Part shown: one piece after another, positions 17,563 through 27,104 of the stretch
How positions within the stretch are numbered: the first letter of the stretch is position 1
Layout: every line of letters starts with the position of its first letter
Assembly (NCBI GenBank): GCA_030152605.1
Contig: JASLJB010000101.1
Span: 1 to 44,029, forward strand
Length of the DNA stretch: 44,029 nt
Reading direction: 5' to 3'
Origin: Acinetobacter sp.
Lineage (GTDB): Bacteria > Pseudomonadota > Gammaproteobacteria > Pseudomonadales > Moraxellaceae
Program-made: the position numbers and the translations under genes
The notes under the pieces: model-generated
Told to the model about the DNA's origin: nothing
The model's database searches: none
Seen by the model: only the letters and a program-made list of their open reading frames with translations

Positions 17563-19068
17563 CCTGACCTCGCTACTCAAGACAGTCACACGCGCCAAGC
17601 AATCCGTACATACTCAACAGCTGTAAGGGCAAGGCATCTAAAAGCGGCAACAGCCGCATTGTTATTTATGGGCTTGGCTGCCTGCCAAAACCATCAGCCT
17701 CATGCGACCCCTGCCGTGGCATTGGCGCCGCAATATCCATATGCCGGTCAAGCAGATACTCAGATCTTGAAATGGCAGGATTATCTGAATGATCCTGTGT
17801 TGGAACAGATCATTGAACAGGCCCTGACCCATAACCAAGACCTCAAGATCTCCAGTCTGCGGATTGCCGAAGCGCAAACCGCCTATGGGATTCAACGTTC
17901 TCAGCTCTATCCGAACATTGCTGGCGAGGCCGGCGGTCAACGTGGCCGTGTGCCCGCAGATCTGTCCTATAGCCGACAGGCCATGACCAGCTCGCAGTAT
18001 CAAGTCGGTGTTGGACTAAGCCAATGGGAGTTGGACTTGTGGGGGCGGATTCGCAGTTTGAATCAGTCTGCTTTGCAGCAGTTTTTTGCTACCGAGTGGA
18101 ATCAAATCGCCGTACAAAACAGCCTGATCCAACAAGTCGCACAAACCTATCTCAACCTGTCTGCCTTGGAAAAGCGCATTGCCTTTGCCGAGCGTTCGGT
18201 GGCTAACTTCCAAAACTCAGTCCGTATCTTTAAGCGCCGCTATGAAGTCGGTGCCGGCTCCAAGGTGGAATATGCCCAAGCGCTGACCTTGCTCAGTCAG
18301 GGCCAGTCTTTGGTCGCAGAACTGAAAAAAGCCCGTGATCTCAATCAAAACTATCTCACTCAATTGGTCGGCATGCCGATCCAAGTGCCGGTGTCGAGTT
18401 TGGATCAGGTGGCATTCAATAAAAAACAACAGCTGACCCCGGGGCTCCCATCGGCCTTGCTACTGAATCGTCCCGATGTGGCGGCGATGGAAGCACGCCT
18501 ACAGGCGCAACATGCTCAGATCGCAGCAGCACGTGCGGCATTTTTTCCGCGCATCGCTTTGACTGGTTCGATTGGCACTGCCAGTGCGGAGCTAGATGGA
18601 CTATTTAAGTCCGGTTCTAAAGTCTGGGCCTTTGCACCGAGCATCACAGTGCCGATCTTTACCGCAGGCCGCTTGAAAAATCAGGTCACGTTGGCAGAAC
18701 TGCGTACCGATATTGCGGTGGCTGAATATGAAAAAACCGTACAAAACGCTTTCCGTGAAGTGGCTGATGCTTTGGCCGAGCGGCATGGACTCAGCCAACA
18801 GTTGGCGATTCAGGGGCAAGGCTTGGCGGCATTTAGTGAGCGTGCGCGTTTGGCGCAGTTACGTTTTGACCACGGCGTGGTGAGCTATCTCGAAGTGTTA
18901 GATGCGGAACGGAGTTTGTTACAGGCCGAACAGCAGTGGATCGAAACCCAAAGTGCCTTGCTCAAATCGCATGTGAGCCTGTATGTGGCCCTCGGCGGTG
19001 ACAGTCGTTCGCTGAAACAACAGCAGGCGGCGCAACAACAGATGGCTCAACAACAGGCAGCGCAATAG
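17560..19068 (+). CDS. NodT-family outer-membrane efflux lipoprotein
   Basis: A 502-residue TolC/OprM-like outer-membrane factor that forms the exit duct of a tripartite pump. Start is TTG with a strong upstream Shine-Dalgarno sequence. A long basic N-region (residues 1-29) precedes a hydrophobic stretch and the lipobox LAAC (Cys42), predicting a lipidated outer-membrane protein. Two OEP domains follow, with characteristic segments such as LLLNRPDVAAMEARLQAQHAQ and the Pro-containing FFPRIALTGSIGTAS. The last 17 residues are almost all Gln, Ala and Met, unusual for this family. The long N-region leaves open a later start. It works with the adaptor and permeases encoded next. Confidence 0.92.
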   Translation: MPDLATQDSHTRQAIRTYSTAVRARHLKAATAALLFMGLAACQNHQPHATPAVALAPQYPYAGQADTQILKWQDYLNDPVLEQIIEQALTHNQDLKISSLRIAEAQTAYGIQRSQLYPNIAGEAGGQRGRVPADLSYSRQAMTSSQYQVGVGLSQWELDLWGRIRSLNQSALQQFFATEWNQIAVQNSLIQQVAQTYLNLSALEKRIAFAERSVANFQNSVRIFKRRYEVGAGSKVEYAQALTLLSQGQSLVAELKKARDLNQNYLTQLVGMPIQVPVSSLDQVAFNKKQQLTPGLPSALLLNRPDVAAMEARLQAQHAQIAAARAAFFPRIALTGSIGTASAELDGLFKSGSKVWAFAPSITVPIFTAGRLKNQVTLAELRTDIAVAEYEKTVQNAFREVADALAERHGLSQQLAIQGQGLAAFSERARLAQLRFDHGVVSYLEVLDAERSLLQAEQQWIETQSALLKSHVSLYVALGGDSRSLKQQQAAQQQMAQQQAAQ

Positions 19069-19223
19069 TAGATGACACAACCGCGCGCCCAGTCGCAATA
19101 GCGGTTTGCTGATTCAGCGTACCTGATTTAGCACACCTGATTCAGCGCATTCAGTTTTAAAGTTTTAACCTATTTAAAGTTTTTGACGTATTTAAAGTAA
19201 AGCATTCGATTTAAGGTCCAGTA

Positions 19224-20282
19224 ATGAAAATTAAAAAGCAATTTATTTGGGGCGCAGGGGTGGTGATCGCCTTGGTTGCCGTCTTGGCATGGCGCTTTCT
19301 GAGTCAGCCCTCTACCGAAGGTTTGGTCAGTGGTAATGGTCGGATCGAAGCCACCGAGATCAATATCGCCAGTAAGTTGCCGGGCCAGATCGAAGAGATC
19401 TTGGTCAATGAAGGTGACTTCGTTGATGCGGGTCAGGTCTTGGCCAAAATTAAAATTTCAACCCTAGAAGCCCAGTTACGTGAAGCCGAAGCGCAAGCGC
19501 GCCAGGCCAAAAACGCGATTGCCACAGCCGAAGCTCAAGTGGCGATGCGTGAAAGTGATCAAGCTGCGGCAGGTGCGGTGGTCGAGCAACGCGAAACAGA
19601 ATTGATCGCCGCCAAACGTCGTTTGGCCCGTACCGAAGTCTTGGCCAAAGAAGGGGCATCTTCAAAACAACAACTCGATGATGAACGTGCTGATGTACAG
19701 CGTGTCACTGCTGCGGTGAGTGCGGCCAAAGCTCAAGTCGCCAGTGCCAAGTCAGCTGTGGTCGCGGCCAAGACGCAAGTCATCGGTGTCGGTTCACAGG
19801 TCGAGGCAATCCAAGCCACCATGGAACGCATCCAATTCGATATCGAAGATGGTCAACTCAAAGCACCGCTCAAAGCACGGGTCCAGCATCGCATCGCACA
19901 ACCGGGTGAGATCGTCCCGAGTGGCGGTCGCGTGTTGAATTTGATCGATCTGTCGGATGTATATATGACGTTTTTCTTACCTGAAACCGTGGCAGGTCGC
20001 GTGGCGATCGGAACCGAAGTACGTATCGTGCTGGATGCGGCACAGCAAATCGTGATCCCAGCCAAAGTCTCTTATGTGGCCGATACTGCGCAGTTCACCC
20101 CAAAATCAGTGGAAACCGCCAGTGAGCGTCAGAAATTGATGTTCCGAGTTAAAGCCAAAATCGATCCGGCACTGTTGAATAAAAATATCGATCAGGTCAA
20201 AACTGGTCTACCGGGCATGGCTTATATCAAACTCGATAATCAAGCGGCATGGCCAGCATTCTTGGCCAATAAGGTTGAATAA
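19224..20282 (+). CDS. HlyD/YhiI-type periplasmic adaptor (membrane fusion protein)
   Basis: A 352-residue adaptor anchored by one N-terminal membrane helix (about 8-26, IWGAGVVIALVAVLAWRFL). It shows the split biotinyl/lipoyl-like domain (about 50-80, IASKLPGQIEEILVNEGD, and again after 210), an Ala/Glu-rich coiled coil (about 80-205) and a beta-barrel domain, in the order typical of the family. It links the inner-membrane ABC transporter to the NodT outer-membrane factor. Its TAA stop overlaps the ATG of the next gene (TAATG at 20280-20284), so the two are translationally coupled. The order adaptor, double ATPase, permease matches the yhiI-rbbA-yhhJ arrangement of Escherichia coli. Confidence 0.92.
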   Translation: MKIKKQFIWGAGVVIALVAVLAWRFLSQPSTEGLVSGNGRIEATEINIASKLPGQIEEILVNEGDFVDAGQVLAKIKISTLEAQLREAEAQARQAKNAIATAEAQVAMRESDQAAAGAVVEQRETELIAAKRRLARTEVLAKEGASSKQQLDDERADVQRVTAAVSAAKAQVASAKSAVVAAKTQVIGVGSQVEAIQATMERIQFDIEDGQLKAPLKARVQHRIAQPGEIVPSGGRVLNLIDLSDVYMTFFLPETVAGRVAIGTEVRIVLDAAQQIVIPAKVSYVADTAQFTPKSVETASERQKLMFRVKAKIDPALLNKNIDQVKTGLPGMAYIKLDNQAAWPAFLANKVE

Positions 20283-23050
20283 TGAAACAGCAATCCGAAT
20301 CCATGACCGGCGCGTTGGTTGCTCAAGTTGAACAACTGAATCAGCGCTATGGCGAAACCCAGGCACTGAATAACATCAGCTTGGCATTGCCGGCAGGTTG
20401 CATGATTGGCCTGATCGGGCCGGATGGGGTCGGTAAATCCAGCCTGCTGAGTCTGCTCGCGGGGGCACGTCAAGTACAACAAGGCAGTGTGATGGTATTG
20501 GGCGGTGATATGGCCAATGTCAAACATCGTACCCAAATCTGTCCACGTATTGCCTTTATGCCGCAAGGCTTGGGCAAGAACCTGTACAAGACCTTGTCGG
20601 TGGAAGAGAACTTACAGTTCTTTGCACGCTTGTTTGGGCATGATGTACATGAGCGCCGTTTGCGTATTGATGATCTGACCAAAAGTACCGGACTGTATGA
20701 CTTCTTGCCGCGTCCTGCCGGAAAGCTGTCTGGCGGGATGAAGCAAAAGCTCAGCCTGTGCTGCGCCTTGATCCATGATCCTGACTTTTTGATCTTGGAT
20801 GAACCGACCACGGGGGTCGATCCCTTGGCGCGGGCGCAGTTCTGGGAACTGATCAATCGCATCCGTGTTGAACGCCCGAGCATGAGCGTGATCGTGGCCA
20901 CGGCCTATATGGATGAGGCACAAGGTTTTGATTGGCTGGCGATGATGGATGATGGCCAGATTTTAAAAACCGGGACGCCGCAGGAACTCTTGACCCTGAC
21001 CGAGAGTGACAACTTGGAAGATGCTTTTATCAAGTTGCTGCCCGAAGAAAAAAAACAGGGCTATGAGCCCGTGGTCATCCCACCGCTGCATATCGATCAA
21101 AGCGCCGATTATGCGATTGAGGCGCAAGACTTAACCGTGCGTTTCGGTAATTTTACTGCGGTGAATCAGGTCAACTTTCAGATCCGACGTGGTGAAATCT
21201 TTGGCTTCTTGGGCTCGAATGGTTGTGGTAAATCCACCACCATGAAGGTCTTGACTGGACTACTGCCGGCCTCGGAAGGGCAGGCTTGGTTATTTGGTCA
21301 GAAAGTCGAAGCCAACAACATCGAAACTCGGCGCCGTGTCGGCTATATGTCGCAGGCATTTTCACTGTATAACGAACTGAGTATCTTGCAGAACTTGGTG
21401 CTGCATGCGCGTTTGTTCCATGTGCCCGAAGATCAGATTGAGTCACGGGTCGATCAGATGTTGCAGCGCTTTGAACTGGTCGAGGTCAAACACAGTATGC
21501 CGGATGCCTTGCCCTTGGGCATGCGTCAGCGTCTGTCACTGGCGGTGGCCTTGGTGCACAATCCTGAGATCCTGATCTTGGATGAGCCGACCTCTGGGGT
21601 CGATCCCATTGCGCGGGATAATTTCTGGCGTTACTTGGTGCATCTGTCGCGTAATGAAGGGGTGACGATCTTTATCTCCACTCACTTTATGAATGAAGCC
21701 TTGCGCTGTGACCGGATGTCGATGATGCATGCCGGTAAGGTCTTGGACAGCGCGACACCGCAGCAGTTAATTGAAAACCGCGCTGCAAGCACGCTCGAAG
21801 AAGCCTTTATCGGCTACCTGATCGATGCCGGTGCCGGAACACCACCACAAACAGCACAGGATGCACCCGCAACCGAGAGTGCCGCGAGTGCCGAGAGCAA
21901 GCCGAGCCAACATCCGGTGCCCGATCGCTTTAGTTTTCAACGTTTACTCAGTTATGCATGGCGTGAATCTTTGGAGTTGGCGCGTGATCCTGTGCGTGCC
22001 ACGTTGGCGCTGTTGGGCTCGATTATCCTATTGTTTGTGATCGGCTTCGGTATCACCTTGGACGTCGAAGACCTGACCTTTGCGGTACTGGATCGGGATC
22101 AAAGCAGCCTGAGTGAAAACTACACCCTGAACTTGGCGGGTTCGCGCTACTTTATCGAGAAGCCGCCGATTCAGAGCTATGAAGAACTGGATCAGCGCAT
22201 GCGCAAAGGGGAAATCTCGCTGGCGATTGAAATTCCACCGAATTTTTCTGAACGCGCATCACGCGGTGAACCGGTCAAGATCGGTGCTTGGATCGATGGT
22301 GCTATGCCATCGCGTGCTGAAACCATTCGCGGTTATGTGCAGGGTATTCATCTACAGTGGATGATGCAGCAGTACAACACCCGTGCCGGTGAATCCTTCC
22401 GGACACCCGTCACGGTGGAAACCCGTTTCCGTTATAACCCCGATATCCGCAGTTTGCCGGCCATGGTGCCAGCGATTGTGCCGCTGTTGTTGCTGTTGAT
22501 TCCGGCCATGCTGACTGCGCTGTCCGTGGTGCGGGAGAAAGAGCTGGGCTCGATCGTCAACTTGTATGTGACCCCAGTCAAACGCAGTGAATTTTTACTC
22601 GGCAAACAACTGCCTTATATCGTGTTGGCGATGCTGAACTATCTGCTGATGTGTTTGGTGGTGGTGACGTTATTTGATGTGCCGATCAAGGGCAGTTTCT
22701 TGACCCTGACCACGGCGGTATTTTTATTTGTGATCATCTCGACCGGCTTTGGTTTGCTGGCCTCATCTGTGACCAAGAGTCAGATCGCGGCGATGTTCTT
22801 TGTCATGATCGGGACTTTGATTCCGGTGTTGCAGTACTCGGGGCTGATCGATCCGGTGTCTTCACTCGAAGGCTTTGGACATTGGTTCGGCAGTGTTTAT
22901 CCGGCCACACACATGGTCAATATCAGCCGAGGGGTATTTAACAAGGCCTTGAGCTTTGAAGAGCTGCGCCATTCCTTGTGGATGTTGGCGGCAACCGTTC
23001 CGGTGGTGATGCTGCTGGCGATTTCATTGTTGAAGAAACAGGAGCGCTAA
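20282..23050 (+). CDS. rbbA: RbbA-like ABC transporter: two ATPase domains fused to an ABC-2 permease
   Basis: A 922-residue fusion. The first nucleotide-binding domain has Walker A GPDGVGKSS (about 46-54), signature LSGGMKQKLSL and Walker B LILDEPTTGVD. The second has GSNGCGKSTT (about 315), a degenerate signature LPLGMRQRLSL and Walker B LILDEPTSGVD. The C-terminal third (from about 560) is an ABC-2 permease with one early helix, a large periplasmic domain and five later helices. Length and plan match E. coli RbbA/YhiH. The Ser-Gly-Gly of the second signature is replaced by Pro-Leu-Gly, so the second ATP site may be unequal. The exported substrate is unknown. Confidence 0.93.
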   Translation: MKQQSESMTGALVAQVEQLNQRYGETQALNNISLALPAGCMIGLIGPDGVGKSSLLSLLAGARQVQQGSVMVLGGDMANVKHRTQICPRIAFMPQGLGKNLYKTLSVEENLQFFARLFGHDVHERRLRIDDLTKSTGLYDFLPRPAGKLSGGMKQKLSLCCALIHDPDFLILDEPTTGVDPLARAQFWELINRIRVERPSMSVIVATAYMDEAQGFDWLAMMDDGQILKTGTPQELLTLTESDNLEDAFIKLLPEEKKQGYEPVVIPPLHIDQSADYAIEAQDLTVRFGNFTAVNQVNFQIRRGEIFGFLGSNGCGKSTTMKVLTGLLPASEGQAWLFGQKVEANNIETRRRVGYMSQAFSLYNELSILQNLVLHARLFHVPEDQIESRVDQMLQRFELVEVKHSMPDALPLGMRQRLSLAVALVHNPEILILDEPTSGVDPIARDNFWRYLVHLSRNEGVTIFISTHFMNEALRCDRMSMMHAGKVLDSATPQQLIENRAASTLEEAFIGYLIDAGAGTPPQTAQDAPATESAASAESKPSQHPVPDRFSFQRLLSYAWRESLELARDPVRATLALLGSIILLFVIGFGITLDVEDLTFAVLDRDQSSLSENYTLNLAGSRYFIEKPPIQSYEELDQRMRKGEISLAIEIPPNFSERASRGEPVKIGAWIDGAMPSRAETIRGYVQGIHLQWMMQQYNTRAGESFRTPVTVETRFRYNPDIRSLPAMVPAIVPLLLLLIPAMLTALSVVREKELGSIVNLYVTPVKRSEFLLGKQLPYIVLAMLNYLLMCLVVVTLFDVPIKGSFLTLTTAVFLFVIISTGFGLLASSVTKSQIAAMFFVMIGTLIPVLQYSGLIDPVSSLEGFGHWFGSVYPATHMVNISRGVFNKALSFEELRHSLWMLAATVPVVMLLAISLLKKQER

Positions 23051-23051
23051 G

Positions 23052-24173
23052 ATGGATAAATTACAAAATATCTTTCGACTGGGCTGCAAGGAACTGTGGA
23101 GTCTGTGGCGTGATCCGATGATGCTGCTGCTGATCACCTATACCTTTACTATGTCGATTTATACCGGTTCATCTTCACTGCCTGAAAGTTTAAACAATGC
23201 GCCGATCGCCATCGTGGATGAAGATCAATCCACGCTCTCGACTCGGATCAGTTCGGCGTTTTATCCGCCGTTGTTTGCACCTGAAGCGGTGCCTTTAAAT
23301 CAGATCGATGCCGGCATGGATGCAGGGAATTATAGCTTTAGCTTGAATATCCCAACGCGCTTTCAAGAAGATGTCTTGGCCGGTCGTCCCGCAGCCGTAC
23401 AACTCAACGTGGATGCCACGCGGGTGACTCAGGCGCTGTCGGGCAGTGGTTATATTCAACAAATGATCTTGACTGAAGTCAGTGAGTATCTACAAGGTTA
23501 TCGCAGTGCCATGGCTTTTCCGGTCGATCTGGAACTGCGTGCGCGCTTTAACCCGACACTGGATCGGCAATGGTTCGGGAGTCTGATGCAGGTGATCAAC
23601 AACGTCACCATGCTCTCGATTATCCTGACGGGTGCGGCACTGATCCGTGAACGTGAACATGGCACGGTGGAGCATTTAATGGTCATGCCGGTGACGGTAT
23701 TTGAGATCATGATGGCCAAGGTCTGGTCGATGGGCTTGGTGGTGTTATTTGCTTCTTTTGTCTCGATCCACTTGGTGGTGATGGGGCTGATGCAGGTGCC
23801 GATCGAGGGCAATCTGTGGCTGTTCTTTATGGGCGCGGCCTTGTCTTTATTTGCCACCACCTCATTGGGGATTTATCTGGCCACCGTGGCCAAGTCGATG
23901 CCACAATTTGGTCTGCTGATGATGTTGGTGCTGATCCCGCTGCAAATGCTATCCGGTGGTCTCACACCACGTGAAAGTATGCCGAGCATCGTACAGAACA
24001 TCATGCAGTTTGCACCGACCACGCACTTCGTCAATTTGGCCCAAGCGATCCTATATCGTGATGCCAGTTTAAGCATGGTCTGGCCGTCGTTCTTGGCGCT
24101 GTTCGTGATTGGTTCCGTGTTGTTCTACTTCGCACTCAAGCGCTTTAAAGACACCATTCATACCATGGCCTAG
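23052..24173 (+). CDS. yhhJ: ABC-2 type permease, YhhJ-like
   Basis: A 373-residue inner-membrane permease with an N-terminal helix (about 20-40), a periplasmic domain (ESLNNAPIAIVDEDQSTLST onward) and five C-terminal helices containing LIREREHGTVEHLMVMPV, the conserved cytoplasmic loop of ABC-2 permeases. It starts two bases after the rbbA stop. It presumably pairs with the permease half of the RbbA-like protein, giving a complete transporter with the adaptor and outer-membrane factor. It is the last gene of the operon; a stable dyad follows at 24197-24229. Confidence 0.92.
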   Translation: MDKLQNIFRLGCKELWSLWRDPMMLLLITYTFTMSIYTGSSSLPESLNNAPIAIVDEDQSTLSTRISSAFYPPLFAPEAVPLNQIDAGMDAGNYSFSLNIPTRFQEDVLAGRPAAVQLNVDATRVTQALSGSGYIQQMILTEVSEYLQGYRSAMAFPVDLELRARFNPTLDRQWFGSLMQVINNVTMLSIILTGAALIREREHGTVEHLMVMPVTVFEIMMAKVWSMGLVVLFASFVSIHLVVMGLMQVPIEGNLWLFFMGAALSLFATTSLGIYLATVAKSMPQFGLLMMLVLIPLQMLSGGLTPRESMPSIVQNIMQFAPTTHFVNLAQAILYRDASLSMVWPSFLALFVIGSVLFYFALKRFKDTIHTMA

Positions 24174-24196
24174 CCTAAACGCGCACTTCATCTATA

Positions 24197-24229
24197 ATTC
24201 AAGCCCAGCAGATCCTGTTGGGCTTGAAT
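24197..24229 (+). terminator. Hairpin after the exporter operon
   Basis: Arms 24197-24211 and 24215-24229 (ATTCAAGCCCAGCAG / CTGTTGGGCTTGAAT) pair in 15 positions with one G-U and a 3-base loop. It sits 24 bases after the permease stop. There is no clear T-run, so termination is likely but not certain. Confidence 0.5.
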
Positions 24230-24303
24230 CATTTGCCCAAAGCGTTCAAATTAGCGCATATACAACAATATCTATTCATTCAATTTAAAAGTTAAAGAGC
24301 ATT

Positions 24304-25938
24304 ATGTTTCAGTTATTCGCTGAGTTCTGTGGGGGCGTGGGTCTGTTCTTGATCGGCATGACACTCATGACCGAGAGCCTTAAAGCCTTGTCTGGGGAGA
24401 CGCTTAAGTCGTGGCTGACTCGATTTACCCAAACACCAATAAAAGCCACCAGTTCCGGCATCGGACTGACCGTGTTAATGCATTCCTCGACCGCGACCAT
24501 CTTGGCCACGATTGGTTTTGTCAGTGCCGGAGTGCTGAACTTTAGTCAGGCACTCGGTGTGGTGATCGGCGCCAATATCGGCACCACCAGTACCGCATGG
24601 TTGGTGGCCTTGTTGGGACTGAAATTTTCTATTGCCACGGTGGCGCTGCCACTGATCGGACTTGGTGCCATCGTCAAGCTACTGTTCAAAGGCCGTATGG
24701 GCATGTTGGGCTTTGCTGTGGCAGGCTTTGGCTTGATGTTCTTTGGTATTGATCTGTTGCAGATCGCGATGTCTGGCGTGGCGACCCAAGTCGATTTTTC
24801 CATCTTTTCCTATCACAGTCTCGGCGCCAAACTGCTGTTGGTACTGATCGGGATCATTATGACCGTGCTGTTGCAGTCCTCGACCGCTGCCATCACCACC
24901 ACCTTGGCGGCGTTGGCCAGTGGTGCGATCGATCTGCAACAGTCTTTGCTGTTGGTGATCGGGCAGAACATGGGCTCGGTCAGCATCATCTTGGTGTCGG
25001 TGATCGGGGCCTCGATCAATGCCAAACGCATTGCCGCGGCCAATGTGATCTTCAATCTGATCAGTGGCATCTTGGCCTTTGTGATCTTGGTGCCGCTGTT
25101 TTTATGGATCGCCAATTTACAGGTGATGGGTCGTGTTTGGGATGCTGTGATCGTGGTCGCGGCCTTTCATACTGCCTTTAGTCTGTTTGGTGCCATGCTG
25201 ATCCTGCCGTATATCGAGCAACTTCAAGCGCTGATTTGTCGGATGTTACCGAGCGACCGACCTGAAATCTTACGTTACTTGGATCAAGCCAGTTTTGCGG
25301 TGCCCTCATTGGCGATCGCCTCGGCGCAGCATGTGGTCTATGCCAGTTTGGGACAGATCTTTGAGTTGTTACATCAAGCCTTACAGAACGGGGTCTTGGT
25401 GCCCGCATCACAACTACAGCAACTCGATGAGCAGATCCAAGCCTTGGAACAATATCTGGATAAACTGCCGGTCAATCACGATATCGAACAGCGTCAGCAA
25501 TTGATCGGACTATTGCGGGTGATGGTCTATGTGCGCGTGCTGCGCAATGACTTAGAGCAAAGCCATCAGGTGGTGTTGATTCGCACGCTGCCATTTGTGC
25601 AGCAGGTGGCCTTGGACTATTTGCATATCGTGGACAGTCATTTTAAAAATATCCAAAACTATCAAAAGATCGAAGACATCCAAGCCCTAAAAGTTGAGAT
25701 CAGTAACCTGAAACTCTGGCTGGATCAACATCGTGAAGAGATGCGCGACAAGATCTTGGTCTATGCCACCACACATCAAATGACCGCGGCGACTGGACTG
25801 GAGTTGTTGGCGGCGCAGCGTTGGTTGGAGCGTTTAATCGCGCACACCAAACGCTTGAGTAATGTGTTGGAAGATACCGCGATCGGCAAGGTCGAGCCGC
25901 GTCATGAAGACCCCATTGCAGCCGCACCGCCACAATGA
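24304..25938 (+). CDS. Na+/phosphate cotransporter family protein (NptA/YjbB-like)
   Basis: A 544-residue protein with two inverted Na/Pi-cotransporter repeats in the first 310 residues, each carrying the diagnostic Q/H-SSTA motif (MHSSTATI near 60; LQSSTAAI near 195), about eight to nine membrane segments and the paired GANIGTT / GQNMGS signatures. Residues from about 330 form a helical PhoU-like cytoplasmic domain. It would import phosphate, or export it as shown for E. coli YjbB, coupled to sodium. The gene stands alone between the exporter operon and a convergent membrane protein gene. Its proximity to a polyphosphate enzyme gene about 8 kb away may be coincidental. Confidence 0.9.
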   Translation: MFQLFAEFCGGVGLFLIGMTLMTESLKALSGETLKSWLTRFTQTPIKATSSGIGLTVLMHSSTATILATIGFVSAGVLNFSQALGVVIGANIGTTSTAWLVALLGLKFSIATVALPLIGLGAIVKLLFKGRMGMLGFAVAGFGLMFFGIDLLQIAMSGVATQVDFSIFSYHSLGAKLLLVLIGIIMTVLLQSSTAAITTTLAALASGAIDLQQSLLLVIGQNMGSVSIILVSVIGASINAKRIAAANVIFNLISGILAFVILVPLFLWIANLQVMGRVWDAVIVVAAFHTAFSLFGAMLILPYIEQLQALICRMLPSDRPEILRYLDQASFAVPSLAIASAQHVVYASLGQIFELLHQALQNGVLVPASQLQQLDEQIQALEQYLDKLPVNHDIEQRQQLIGLLRVMVYVRVLRNDLEQSHQVVLIRTLPFVQQVALDYLHIVDSHFKNIQNYQKIEDIQALKVEISNLKLWLDQHREEMRDKILVYATTHQMTAATGLELLAAQRWLERLIAHTKRLSNVLEDTAIGKVEPRHEDPIAAAPPQ

Positions 25939-25992
25939 GGTCTGTACTTTGTTTAAGTGACTTTGAGTTTAAAATCAGCCTAAATTAATTAG

Positions 25993-26046
25993 ATGACTGA
26001 AATGATCTAAATGACTTACATGACTTACATGACTTAAATGATTGTG
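25993..26046. repeat. 9-bp tandem repeat at a convergent gene end
   Basis: Six degenerate units of ATGACTTAC: atgactgaa, atgatctaa, atgacttac, atgacttac, atgacttaa, atgattgtg. The array overlaps the stop codon and last codons of the reverse-strand membrane protein gene, so unit changes there would alter its C-terminus. Confidence 0.75.
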
Positions 26047-27080
26047 GTTCTACGGCGTGACGCAGCTTGATTGGCTGCCCAACGGCCAGCAAAGGTACTG
26101 ACGATGGCACCAATGACCAGACCGATAAATGACCACAGTGCAGCGCGTGCCGCAGCATTGCTGGCTTTATCCGCAGTTTCAGCCGCTTGAAGTTTTAACT
26201 CCTGATATTTTTGCTCCGCTTTTTGCAGATTGGCTTGCAACTGATTCAGTTCTTGGTTGAGGGTTTGCACCAAGCGCTCACGTTCTTGCATAAAGTTGTC
26301 CACTGCACGATCCGCTTCAGCAGGGCTGAGCGAGGTGTTTTTGGCTACGGCTTGTTTCACATCTTCACGGTCGATGGATTTGCTGATGTCTTGTGCTTGT
26401 TGTTTCAGTGTCGCAAGCAAATCATCAAAAATCTGATCACTTTGCTGCGGGTTGATCATCATGTTACGGATGGCTTGCGTGGTTTCATTTTTTGCCACAT
26501 CCAGTTGTGAAGCCAAATAATCTGGCTGTAGTGCAGGAATGCCACTTTGTTTGAGTGCCTCTGTGATGTTGCTTTGGCTGTTATTGAGTGAAAGATTGGC
26601 GTTCGGCAACACATCCTTAAAGGCTTCTTCACCCACAGATAAAAGTTGGCTCGCGCCTTTGCCTGCAACACTGCCGACACCGGATACCACACTACCGGTT
26701 GCTGAAGCCACTGAGCCAATCGCGCTCCCGGTTAGACTCAGTGCGCTGCTCAAGGTCATCACACTGAGGATGATGCCGATGATCAAAGATGAGGCCCAGA
26801 CCAAGAAGCCATGAATCAAGCCATCAGTCGCCGCCAAACGTCCGGCTACAAAGCCGCCCGCGCCGAGACTGATCAGTAAGGACAGTAAGGTCCAGATGGT
26901 GACAGCAGTGCCTGAGCCATTGGTGATGTCGGTCGTCGATGTCGGGTCAAGCATCGAAAAGCCTAAGCTGATGCCCAACAGGGATAACACCAAGGAAACT
27001 GAGATTACGGTGAGTACACCCGCAATAATGCTTCCCCAAGAAACACGTTGTGTCATATCGATTTCGGTAATAGTCGACAT
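26034..27080 (-). CDS. Uncharacterised membrane protein with coiled-coil segment
   Basis: A 348-residue protein from the ATG at 27080, chosen because CGGAGA lies seven bases upstream; the frame is open eight codons further. Helices at about 16-42, 60-85 and 92-115 are followed by a Gly/Ser/Ala-rich segment (GSAIGSVASATGSVVSGVGSVAG), a polar helical region with a coiled coil (about 250-300, QERERLVQTLNQELNQLQAN) and a final helix (about 315-335, WSFIGLVIGAIVSTFAGRWA) with a basic tail. This matches conserved hypothetical proteins in Acinetobacter, but I know no function. It may be an envelope or stress protein with a large domain between membrane anchors. Confidence 0.8.
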   Translation of the reverse strand: MSTITEIDMTQRVSWGSIIAGVLTVISVSLVLSLLGISLGFSMLDPTSTTDITNGSGTAVTIWTLLSLLISLGAGGFVAGRLAATDGLIHGFLVWASSLIIGIILSVMTLSSALSLTGSAIGSVASATGSVVSGVGSVAGKGASQLLSVGEEAFKDVLPNANLSLNNSQSNITEALKQSGIPALQPDYLASQLDVAKNETTQAIRNMMINPQQSDQIFDDLLATLKQQAQDISKSIDREDVKQAVAKNTSLSPAEADRAVDNFMQERERLVQTLNQELNQLQANLQKAEQKYQELKLQAAETADKASNAAARAALWSFIGLVIGAIVSTFAGRWAANQAASRRRTTII

Positions 27081-27104
27081 TATTATTCTCCGAATATTGG
27101 TCAT

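Noticed and set aside
24197..24229. Small RNA gene after the exporter operon
   Set aside because: The dyad is real, but no promoter or further structure surrounds it; an operon-end hairpin is the simpler reading.
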